Below are positions 34,251-43,500 of a stretch of 64,000 nt of DNA, piece by piece. Within the stretch, counting starts at the first letter, position 1; every line of letters starts with the position of its first letter. The translations under genes were made by a program, and so were the position numbers. This DNA is from Acidobacteriota bacterium (lineage in GTDB: Bacteria > Acidobacteriota > Terriglobia > Terriglobales > Acidobacteriaceae). The notes below the pieces were generated by a model. It saw only the letters and a program-made list of their open reading frames with translations, was not told the origin of the DNA and did no database searches. The stretch lies in the NCBI GenBank assembly GCA_025359885.1, contig JANYDG010000024.1, forward strand, positions 1-64,000. The letters run 5' to 3'.

Positions 34251-35369
34251 ATGCGTGAGTTTGTCCATGCCATGTTGAGAGAAATCCATGAGCAACCGGA
34301 GGCTATCCGCCGGACTGTGGATATGTATGTCGAGAGCGGGCGTCTCAATGAGCCACGGTGGTCGGGGCTGGATGCCTGGTCGAGCGCAGATGGCGAGGTG
34401 TTGATCGCCGCGAGCGGTTCGAGTCGGCACAGTGGCCTGTATGCGGAGGTGGTGCTTGAAGACCTGTGCGGATTGGCAGTGGACGTGGAGTATGCCAGCG
34501 AATACAGTTGCCGGGGCAACGAGGAGAGCAGGCGACCGTCTGTGATTGTGATTTCGCAGTCGGGCGAGACCTCGGATACGCTTGCCGCCTTGCGTGAGGC
34601 GCATGGCCGGGGGCAGCGGACACTGGCGATTACGAATGTTTCTGATTCGACGATGGCACAGGAGGCGACCGCTTCGTTGACCTTGGGAGCCGGTCGGGAA
34701 TTGGCGATTCCGGCGACCAAGAGCTTTTCGTGCCAACTGACGGTGCTTTACCTGCTTGCACTTTACGAGGGAAAGCGGCGGAAGACCCTGAGCGACGCAG
34801 AAATTGAAGGGCGTCTGGAGGAACTGAATCGGTTGCCGGGACTGCTGGAAGCGCAACTGGACAGTTGGGAGAGGCGGATGGACGAACTGGCGACGAAGTA
34901 TCGCGACGCCTCGACTTTTCTTTACCTGGGTCGGGGCGTGCACTACCCGATTGCGCGGGAAGGTGCGCTGAAGCTGAAGGAAGCCTCGTATGTGCATGCG
35001 GAGGGCTACCCCTCGGGCGAGTTGAAGCATGGCCCGAATGCGCTGGTGAGTGACCGGGTACCGGTGGTGATTTTGGCGACGGTGGACCGGACGCAGCCTG
35101 CTTCGCGGGGGCGTTATGAGAAGACGCTGCAATTGCTGGCGGATCTCAAGGCGCAGGGGGCGACGGTGATTGCGATCGCCAATGCAGGAGACGCGGAGGT
35201 TGCGCAGCTGGTTTCAGACTGCGTCTTTGTTGAGCCACTTTCAGAGCATCTTTTGCCGATTGCCGAGGTAGTGCCGCTGCAGTTTTTTTCTTATTTCATG
35301 GCACTGGAGCATGGGGTCGATGTGGACCGGCCACGGAACCTGGCAAAGGCGGTGATTGAAGTTGGGTGA
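34251..35369 (+). CDS. SIS-domain protein, GlmS isomerase half without the amidotransferase domain
   Basis: A 372-residue cytoplasmic protein matching the C-terminal isomerase half of glucosamine-6-phosphate synthase: MLREIHEQPEAIRRT, AASGSSRHSGLYAE, VISQSGETSDTL in the first SIS domain, then YPSGELKHGPNAL and the end DVDRPRNLAKAVIEVG. The glutaminase half is absent, so it is probably a glucosamine-6-phosphate deaminase (NagB-II/AgaS-like) or another aldose-ketose isomerase of amino-sugar phosphates. It lies between cutC and a sugar porter, which fits amino-sugar or sugar use. Confidence 0.86.
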   Translation: MREFVHAMLREIHEQPEAIRRTVDMYVESGRLNEPRWSGLDAWSSADGEVLIAASGSSRHSGLYAEVVLEDLCGLAVDVEYASEYSCRGNEESRRPSVIVISQSGETSDTLAALREAHGRGQRTLAITNVSDSTMAQEATASLTLGAGRELAIPATKSFSCQLTVLYLLALYEGKRRKTLSDAEIEGRLEELNRLPGLLEAQLDSWERRMDELATKYRDASTFLYLGRGVHYPIAREGALKLKEASYVHAEGYPSGELKHGPNALVSDRVPVVILATVDRTQPASRGRYEKTLQLLADLKAQGATVIAIANAGDAEVAQLVSDCVFVEPLSEHLLPIAEVVPLQFFSYFMALEHGVDVDRPRNLAKAVIEVG

Positions 35370-35550
35370 AGCGAACAAGAGATGCGCGATTTTTACCTGA
35401 TTCAATGACGGGGTCAGTTGCAGGAATTCAAATGCGCCTGCCTGGGGCTCGTGGCAGGAATGCCGGGCGGTCTGATTTTTTGACCTATACTTCTCACACA
35501 CTTTAACTTCACTCAAGGCTGGGAATCGATTTCCCGGTGGAGGGCAATGC

Positions 35551-37230
35551 ATGTTTTCGCGCTCGGCAAATACGGTGGTTTACGGACGATTTCTGTTGCT
35601 TATCGCGGGATTGGGCGGTCTGTTGTACGGCATTGACGTGGGTGTGATCGCGGCTGCTTTGCTTTACCTGAGCAAGACGATTGACCTGACGGTGCAGCAG
35701 ACGTCGCTGATTGTAGCTGCGGTGCTGGGCGGAGGCATGGTTTCGTCTCTGGTGGCCGGGGTGCTTGCAGACTGGTTTGGCCGCAAGACGATGATGATCG
35801 TGAGTGGTTTGATGTTTGTGCTGAGCGTGGGGCTGATCGTTATTTCACAGGGGTTTATACCGCTTTTGCTGGGGCGGCTCTTGCAGGGCATGAGCGGCGG
35901 CGTGATTGCGGTGGTGGTGCCGCTGTACCTGGCGGAGTGCCTGAGCGCGAAGCATCGAGGCCAGGGAACCGCGATTTTTCAATTCATGCTGACGTTTGGA
36001 ATTGTGGTTGCGGCGCTGACGGGCTTTTACTTTACGCAGCAGGCGGAGACGGCAATTGCAGCGGCGGCCGGCAACCCGGAACTCATCAAGCTGGCACAGA
36101 ATCACGCGTGGCGGGGGATGTTTCTTGCAGTGATTTATCCGGGACTGCTGTTTTTTGGGGGCAGCTTCTTTTTAAGTGAGACGCCACGTTGGCTGGTTCG
36201 AAAAGGGCGCATCGAAGCGGCCAAGGGAGCTTTGCTGCGTTTGGTAAGCGTGGAGGAAGCCGATTCTGAACTGCGGGAGATGCAGGCGCTGGCACTTGAA
36301 AACAAGAGTCAGGCAGCGTCAGGAACGCTTTTGAAGAGGAAATACGTGGTGCCGTTTGTGCTGGCATGCATTGTGCTTTCGCTGAACCAGTCGACCGGGA
36401 TCAACTCGATTCTGGGCTACCTGGTGATCATTTTGAAGCAAGCGGGGATGACGGCGAGCCATGCGACGCAGGGCGATGTGGCGGTGAAGGTGCTGAACTG
36501 CCTGATGACGATTGTGGCGGTGATGCTGGTGGACCGGAAGGGGCGGCGGTTTCTGCTGAACCTGGGGACGGGGGGGATTGTGCTTTCGCTGGTGGCGGGC
36601 GGGCTGGTTTTTCACAGCTTTGAGTCGGAGCGGAAAGATGTGCTGAGCCGAGTGCAGAGCGCGATGGTTGGGGGATCGCTGGCGCTGCCGGTGAATGAGC
36701 AGACGCTTGGGCCAGCGGTGGGTGGGCGTCCGATGGCGCTGACGGTGCTGTATTCGACGGGTGAGGGAGACAAGGTCATCACGGTGCTGAGCAACGATGC
36801 TGACCCGGTGGCACGGATTGCACAGGAAACGCCTGGTAAAACTCTCACGGTGAAACGGGCACAGTATGGGCCGGTGCCGACGGAGGCGACGGGCTGGCTG
36901 ATTACACTGTGCCTGGGGCTGTTTATCGCTTCCTACTCGGTGGGGCCTGGGGTGGTGGTGTGGTTGATGCTTTCGGAGCTGATGCCGACGCGGATTCGGG
37001 CGATGGGGATGGGGATTGCGCTGCTGCTGAACCAGGGGATTTCGACGCTGATAGCAGCTGTTTTTCTGCCGGTTGTGGGGAACTACGGCATTTTTGCGAT
37101 GTTCTTTTTCTGGGCGGGGTGCACGGTGCTTTATTTTCTGACGTCGGCGGTGCTGCTGCCGGAGACCAAGGGCCGCTCCCTGGAAGAGATCGAGGTGTAC
37201 TTTGACAAGGGAGCGGCGGTGAAGGGCTAA
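35551..37230 (+). CDS. MFS sugar porter with a large insertion before the tenth helix
   Basis: A 559-residue inner-membrane transporter of the sugar porter family. Signatures: GGLLYGIDVGVI in helix 1, LADWFGRKTMM after helix 2, LNQSTGINSILGY in helix 7 and PETKGRSLEEIE at the C-terminus. Between helices 9 and 10 (about residues 355-440) there is an unusual hydrophilic insertion of some 85 residues containing LYSTGEGDKVITVLSNDADP; by the usual topology it faces the periplasm. It follows the SIS gene by 180 bases and overlaps the convergent SBBP gene at the stop codons. Substrate unknown, probably a hexose, pentose or amino sugar. Confidence 0.88.
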   Translation: MFSRSANTVVYGRFLLLIAGLGGLLYGIDVGVIAAALLYLSKTIDLTVQQTSLIVAAVLGGGMVSSLVAGVLADWFGRKTMMIVSGLMFVLSVGLIVISQGFIPLLLGRLLQGMSGGVIAVVVPLYLAECLSAKHRGQGTAIFQFMLTFGIVVAALTGFYFTQQAETAIAAAAGNPELIKLAQNHAWRGMFLAVIYPGLLFFGGSFFLSETPRWLVRKGRIEAAKGALLRLVSVEEADSELREMQALALENKSQAASGTLLKRKYVVPFVLACIVLSLNQSTGINSILGYLVIILKQAGMTASHATQGDVAVKVLNCLMTIVAVMLVDRKGRRFLLNLGTGGIVLSLVAGGLVFHSFESERKDVLSRVQSAMVGGSLALPVNEQTLGPAVGGRPMALTVLYSTGEGDKVITVLSNDADPVARIAQETPGKTLTVKRAQYGPVPTEATGWLITLCLGLFIASYSVGPGVVVWLMLSELMPTRIRAMGMGIALLLNQGISTLIAAVFLPVVGNYGIFAMFFFWAGCTVLYFLTSAVLLPETKGRSLEEIEVYFDKGAAVKG

Positions 37231-40200
37231 TTGGTGGCAAAGCTGAGCACGGGGCCGGTGGTGATGCCGCCGGGGGTGGTGACGACGACCCTGAAGTAGT
37301 AGGTGGTTTTGGACTTGAGGGTGGTGAGGTTGGCGGTGGCGGCGACCCGGGTATTGGCTGCTGCGAGTGCAGATGCCGGTGTGCTGACGGTGAGTGCGGT
37401 GGCGCTGGTTCCGTATTGGAAGACGCAGGAGCCTGCCAGACCGAGTGTGTTGACGAATGCATTCAAGGTGGCATTGGTTGCGTTCAGTGCGTTGGCGGGC
37501 GCTGCCAGGACCAGCGGCGAACCGATGATGTTGTAGGCGGAGGATGCCTGGACGCTGTCTGCCGAGTTTGCGGAGACGGCGACGGCTTTGATGGTTCTGG
37601 CGTAGTTGACGGTAATCGGGCCGGTATAGGCGGTGCCGAAGCGCGAGGGAATTGAGCCATCAAGCGTGAAGTAGAGCGCTGCGCCTGGGGTGGGGTTGGA
37701 GATGGTGACGGTCTGCTGGGAGGTGTAGGTTCCGGCGGGTGGGGAGATGACTGGTATGAGAGGCGCGACGAATTCGTTGAGGCCGTCGCCGCTGGTGGCG
37801 AAGCTGGAGCTGCCACTGTAGCTGGCGAGGATGTAATGTTCCCCGGCGGGCAGGCTGGCGGTGGAGTAGGAGACGACGCCCTGGCTGCTTGGTGTGAGGA
37901 CTGCGACTGTAACTTCATCGATTGCGATGGTGATCTTGCCGGTGGGCACGCCGGTGCCGGAGGCTGGAGCAACGACGGCGGTGAACGTAATTTTGGTACC
38001 CGGATTGACGGGGTTGGCGCTGGCGGTGAGGGTGGTGACGGTATCGAGGGTGGTGGGTGCTGTGCCGAGATCAAAGGCGGCGAGGAATCCCGTGTTCTGC
38101 TGGGTTTTGTACTTGGTCTTGAAAGCGCCGGCGCTGACGGGGAAGTTGGCTGAAGAGGTAAAGCCGACGATGAAGGCCGAGCCGTGGGGCCCAAGGGCGA
38201 TGTCATAGGCGGAGTCCCCGGAGGCACCGGGGCCGAGCGGATTCTGGGTTCCTGCGCCGCCGAGATAGGTGGAGTAGACCAGGGCGGTTGCGGTGGGATT
38301 GACCTCGGTGAGGAAGGCGTTGCTGGCGTAGGCAGTGTAGTCGCAGCAGTGGGTGGCGCCGTGATTTTTGGGCTGGAAGGCGTTTGCGGTTACAGGGAAA
38401 TCGGCGGACATGGCGCTTCCGGCCAGGTAGGCGTTGCCTGAGGTGTCGAGGGCGAGGCCGTAGATCTGGTCTCCGCCCCAGGGCCCGGTGGTGCCGCCGA
38501 GGTAGGTTGAGTAGACGAGCGCTTTGCCGGTTGGATTGATTTTGGTGAGGAAGCCGTTTTCATTGGAGAAGATCGAGTAGGTTGTGTTTCTGCCGGCCTT
38601 ATTTACGGTCTGGAAGGCGCCGGTGGTGACGGGAAAATCTGTCTCGTCGGTGTAGCCGGCCACGTAGGCATTGCCTGCGCTATCGACGGCAAGCCCCTCG
38701 CAGATGGCGCCGAATGAGCCGCTGAGGCTGCCTCCGAGATAGGTGGAGTAGAGAAGCGCAGTCGCGGTGGGGTTGAGTTTGGACACGGTGACGGCAAGTG
38801 GGCCGGATGCGGAGGTCTGGAAAGCGCCGGGGGTGACGGGGAAGTTGCCAGAAGAAGTGAAGCCAGCGACGTAGGCGTTGCCGGACTTATCGACGACAAT
38901 TGGGTTGGTCCAGTAGATGCTGCCGAGGGCTGAACCGCTGCTCTGTGCGCCGCCGAGATAGGTTGAGTAGATGAGTGCGCTGCCGGTTGGGTTGAGCTTG
39001 GTGATCACGGAGTTGTAACCGTTTTGCGCGAACGAGTTGTTGACGGTTTGCAGAACACCAGCGGTGGTGGGGTAGTTCGACGAGAAGGAAATACCAGAGA
39101 TGAAGGCGTCTCCGGCCGCATCGATGGCGATGCCACTGAGTTCGTCGAGGGTGTTGCCGCCGAGGTACGTGGAGTAAACCAATCCGGTGCCGCTGGGGTT
39201 GAGCTTGGTGACGAACCCTGTGGCCAGGGCGATGGAAGCGGCTTGATTGCCTTTCTGAAAAGCTCCGCTGGTGATGGGGAAATCGCTGGAATAGGTGTAG
39301 CCGGTGATGTAGGCGTTGCCTGCGGAGTCGACCGCGATTGCTTTGCCGTAGTCGCCCTGTGCGTGGAGTGTATTGGGGATTGCGATTCCACCGAGGTAGG
39401 TGGAATAGAGCAGCGCAGTGCCAGAGGGATTGAACTTGCTGATGAATGCGGTGCTGACGGCATTGGACGGGGTAGCAAAGTCTACCGCCTGGAATGCGCC
39501 CGCAGTGAGGGGGAAGTCTTCAGAGATCGTGAGGCCGGTTACAAAGGCATTGCCGGAGGAATCGGCGGTAACGGCGACGACAAATTCTGCGCTGGAACCG
39601 CCGAAGTAGGTGGAGTAGGCGAGGATGGGGTCGATGATGAGTGGCTTGGAGTGGTCGTAGTGGCCGAGGGTGAATCCTACGGAGTTGTCGGCGAGTAAAC
39701 GGAAGGCACCGGTGATGGCGTGACGCGAGCCATTAACCGTCTGATACACCTGCGGCTGTTGGAAAGCGATGGAGCCGTCTTCTGCGGCAATGGTGAGACT
39801 GCCGCTGTGCTCGAGTTTGAGGCTGGTGGCACCAGCGAAGTGAAGCTGGATGGGTCGGGGATCTGCACCGGGGGCCACCACAAAGTCATATTCGAGCTGA
39901 CGCTGGCGGCCGTAATAGACGAGATCGACGCCGGGGTAGACGCCGGGGTAGCGAACTTTCTGGAAGTTTGCGATGGCAGAGTGCCACTGGGCGGGGTCAT
40001 TGCCGCGAAAGTAGTTGGTTGTGCCGGGCATGATTTCTTCGCCAACGGGATTGGACTCTGGGTTGGCACCGGCAAGCTGCATGCGCAGGACGTCCACTTT
40101 TGAAGAGGGCTGGACCGGGTCCGGGGTCGCATTTGTGCCCGACTCCAAACCTCCAGGGGGGGGAGGCGCACCGGGCCCGGGGGCGACACCGTGGCTGCTG

Positions 40201-40541
40201 AGGAGGCGATGATAGAGCGGGTTGGCGTTGCGGGTGGATTTACGGAGCGCGAGGACGGCTTCGCTGCCGGTCAAAAAGAGGCCGTAGCCATTGCCATGGG
40301 CGAGGAATCGGACCTGCTTGTCTGCCTGGCCCTGATTGGCCTCAAAACTCAGGGGAAGAGTGCCGTAGTTCTGTATGACGCGGGCGGCGGAGAGGGGCTG
40401 GGCTGGCTGGACTGATTCGACTGGTTGGGGAGTTGGCGCAGAGCTGTTGGCCGCCGTAGTCACGGATGCGATGAACAGACCAAGGCATATTCCCGAGGTG
40501 ATGCGCCTGTGGTTCGTTGTTCGCTGAGTCTTGTTGAACAT
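37227..40541 (-). CDS. secreted SBBP-repeat beta-propeller protein with Ig-like and chitobiase-like C-terminal domains
   Basis: A 1104-residue exported protein. It opens with the YGTLPLSFEANQGQ segment found before SBBP propellers, then has many SBBP repeats (ALLYSTYLGG, AYITGYTYSSDFP) at about residues 300-800. An Ig-like domain follows (TLTASANPVNPGTKITFTAV), then a chitobiase/FN3-CHB_HEX-like domain (GAALYFTLDGSIPS) and a last FN3-like domain. The start ATG 40541 has AGGAG seven bases upstream. It is downstream of and homologous to the C-terminal part of the S53 fusion. Its stop (TAG, 37229-37227) overlaps the stop of the convergent porter gene. Role probably surface binding of polymers. 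Confidence 0.86.
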   Translation of the reverse strand: MFNKTQRTTNHRRITSGICLGLFIASVTTAANSSAPTPQPVESVQPAQPLSAARVIQNYGTLPLSFEANQGQADKQVRFLAHGNGYGLFLTGSEAVLALRKSTRNANPLYHRLLSSHGVAPGPGAPPPPGGLESGTNATPDPVQPSSKVDVLRMQLAGANPESNPVGEEIMPGTTNYFRGNDPAQWHSAIANFQKVRYPGVYPGVDLVYYGRQRQLEYDFVVAPGADPRPIQLHFAGATSLKLEHSGSLTIAAEDGSIAFQQPQVYQTVNGSRHAITGAFRLLADNSVGFTLGHYDHSKPLIIDPILAYSTYFGGSSAEFVVAVTADSSGNAFVTGLTISEDFPLTAGAFQAVDFATPSNAVSTAFISKFNPSGTALLYSTYLGGIAIPNTLHAQGDYGKAIAVDSAGNAYITGYTYSSDFPITSGAFQKGNQAASIALATGFVTKLNPSGTGLVYSTYLGGNTLDELSGIAIDAAGDAFISGISFSSNYPTTAGVLQTVNNSFAQNGYNSVITKLNPTGSALIYSTYLGGAQSSGSALGSIYWTNPIVVDKSGNAYVAGFTSSGNFPVTPGAFQTSASGPLAVTVSKLNPTATALLYSTYLGGSLSGSFGAICEGLAVDSAGNAYVAGYTDETDFPVTTGAFQTVNKAGRNTTYSIFSNENGFLTKINPTGKALVYSTYLGGTTGPWGGDQIYGLALDTSGNAYLAGSAMSADFPVTANAFQPKNHGATHCCDYTAYASNAFLTEVNPTATALVYSTYLGGAGTQNPLGPGASGDSAYDIALGPHGSAFIVGFTSSANFPVSAGAFKTKYKTQQNTGFLAAFDLGTAPTTLDTVTTLTASANPVNPGTKITFTAVVAPASGTGVPTGKITIAIDEVTVAVLTPSSQGVVSYSTASLPAGEHYILASYSGSSSFATSGDGLNEFVAPLIPVISPPAGTYTSQQTVTISNPTPGAALYFTLDGSIPSRFGTAYTGPITVNYARTIKAVAVSANSADSVQASSAYNIIGSPLVLAAPANALNATNATLNAFVNTLGLAGSCVFQYGTSATALTVSTPASALAAANTRVAATANLTTLKSKTTYYFRVVVTTPGGITTGPVLSFATN

Positions 40542-40593
40542 GCTCTTCTCCTGCATAGGCCGCCCCTTGGAGGGCTGGCGTGACCGCATTCGC

Positions 40594-43500
40594 TTAGTTG
40601 GTGGTGAAGCTGAGGACCTGGCCGGAACTGGTACCCGCTACCGTCGTGATGACAACCTGGTAGTAGTACGTGGTTTTCGATTTCAAGCCCGTCAAGGGGG
40701 CGCTGACCGGAACGGGGATGAAGGACAAGCGATTGCCGAGAATTGAACCGCCGAGCGCGGTTTTGGGTGTGCTGGAGGTCAAAGCGGCTGCGCTGGTGCC
40801 GTATTGAAAGGAATAGGTGCCAACCAAACCCAGCGGATTGACGAGGCCGTTGATGGTGGCGGTCGTCGTGCCCAGAGTGGTGGCTGGAACGGCCAAGGCG
40901 GTAGGTGCGCCGACCAGTTTGTAGGATGCATAGGCAACGGCACTGGCTGGAACCCCAGGACTAACCGCGATGGCCTGCAGGAATGAGGAATTGCTGATGA
41001 GTAGAGGTGTGGTGAATTTGGGGGATGTAGCGGTGGGGACTGTTCCGTCGAGGGTGTAGTAGACGGAAGTACCGGGGGTAGCGTCTGAAATTGTGACGAG
41101 TTGGGCAGCCGAGTAGACGCCGGTAGCGGGCTTGATGACAGGAGCCAGGGGGGTGATGCTTTCGGTCAGCCCGCCGCCACTGGAGGAGAATGTCGTGTTT
41201 CCGGCATAGCTTGCAAGGATGGCGTGCTGGCCGAGTGCGAATGCGGATGGCGTTGTATAGGTGGCGATTCCGCTGCTGTTGAGGGCAACGGTGGCGACGT
41301 TGGCCAGGTCGACGTTAAAGACGACGTTGCCGGTGGGTATGGCGGTCCCTGTGGAAGGGGAAACAACGGCCGTAAATGTGAGTTTGGTCCCAGCGACGGT
41401 GGGGTTGGTGCTGGAGAGCAGGGTGGTGGTGGTGGGAATGGTCGCGGGTGCGGAGCCGAGGAGGAATTCGGCAAGGAACCCGGTGGTGAAGTTTGAGGAA
41501 TTGAAACTGGTCTTGTATGCGCCTGAGGTGACGGGGAAATCCTTGGCTCCCGTGGTTCCCGCCAGGTAGATGGCTCCGTTGCTGCCAAGGGCGATGCCGT
41601 ATCCAGTGTCTGCGTAGGAGTAGTTGCCACCCATGTAGGTGGAGTAGAGCAAGGCTGTGGCAGTTGGATTGAATTCTGTCAGGAAGACGACTGCACCGTT
41701 GTTGAAGGATGCGGCGTTGGTCGCCTGGAAGGCGTTTTTGGTCACGGGAAAGTCAGATGAGCCGGTGGAGCCGGTGACGTAAACGTCGCCTGCGCTATCG
41801 ATGGTGAGGCCAAACGCACGGTCGCCGGAGACGCCTCCCGTGCCTCCGAGGTAGGTGGAGTAAACGAGGGCGCTTCCGGTGGGGTTTAACTTGGAGACGA
41901 AGCCCTGGGATTTGCCGCTGGCACCCGTGTTGTTTGTGGTTTGAAATGCACCCGAGGTTACCGGGAAGTTGGTTTCATGGGTGGTGCCGCTGAGGTAGGC
42001 GTTTCCGGCGCTATCGACGGCCAGTCCGCCGGCTACATCGTCTCCGTAGGGACTGCTGCTACCACCGAGGTAGGTGGCGTAGAGCAGCTTGGTGCCGGAG
42101 GAGTTGAGCCTGGCCAGGGTCATGTTGCCGCGCCCGGTTGCGTTGTTGGTCTTTTGAAATGCTGTCGCGGTTACGGGGAAATCTTTCGAAAGAACGGTGG
42201 AGCTTACAAAGGCTTCGCCTGCGGAGTCGATGGCGACGCGGATGCCGCTGGGCGAGCCATAATCTCCGCTGCCGCCGATGTAGGTTGCGTAGGCAAGAGC
42301 TGTTCCAGTGGGGTTGAGTTTGGCAACGTATTCGTTCCATCCGAAACTTGCGCCGGAGTTGTTCTTGGTTTGGAAAGCGCCGGTGGTGGTGGGAAAGTCA
42401 GAGGAGTATGCAGATCCGGCAATGAACGCATTTCCGGCGGAGTCGAGGGCCAGGGATGCTGCATTGTCCGTTTTAGTGCCGCCGAGATAGGTGGAGTACA
42501 CAAGTGCGGTACCGGCAGGATTGATTTTTGACACAAACCCGGTGGAGCTTTTGGAGTTATTGGTGGCTTGAAAAGCGCCGCTGGTTACGGGGAAGTTGGT
42601 TGAATACGTCGAGCCGGTGACGTAGGCATTGCCCTTGGAATCGACGGCAATCGAGAGGCCGTTATCGCCTCCGGAGGAGCTGCCGCTGCCGCCGAGGAAA
42701 GTCGAATAGACGAGCGCGGTTCCGGATGAATTGAGCTTGGTGACGAAGGCGGTGCTGAAGGTACTCTGCAAGCCACCGGGCGTGACTGGATAGTCGGTCG
42801 AAGCTGTTGTGCCGGTGACGTAGGCAGCACCGCTGGAATCGACAGCGATGGCGACGATTGAGTCTGAGTTGCTGCCGCCGAGGAACGTGGCGTAGACGAG
42901 GGTTGGATCGATGACCAGAGGGCTGGAGTGATCGTAGGGGCCTAAAGCAAAAGCGGCGGAGTTGTCGGCGAGGAGTTGAAAGCTGGCCTCGACCGGGTGA
43001 CGCTGGCCCTCGATTTGCTGGTAAGCGACGGGCTTGTGAAAGGCGATCTGGCCGTTGGGTGCCTCGATGACGAGGTTGCTCAGGGCGTCGAGCTTGAGGG
43101 AGTGCGCTCCGGCAAAATGCAGATGAATGCAGGATGCATTGGCCTGTGGCGCGACGACGAAATCGTATTCCAACTGCTGCTGATTCCCGTAATAGACGAG
43201 ATCGATGCCGGGATAAACCTGGGGATACTGCACTTTAGCAAAGCTGGGAACGCCGGTATGCCAGCGGCTTGGGTCATTGCCGAGGAGATAGTTGGATGTT
43301 CCGGGGAGCTGATCGAGACCCATGGGCGCTGCCTGGGGATTTGCCCCGGCAAGCTGCATCCGGAGCACATCGGGGCGAGGCTGCCCGTGTGGGGTCTTTC
43401 CGGAGACAAATCTGCCGAGGGTGAGGATTGCTTCCTGGCTATTCAGGGAGAGGGCGTAGCCGCTGCCTCGCGCTACATACCTGGCGGATTGGATTGCCTG

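Noticed and set aside
34086-35132. Long minus-strand open frame (348 codons) opposite the cutC and SIS genes
   Set aside because: Antisense to strongly recognisable genes; the translation is Arg/His-rich with no family features.
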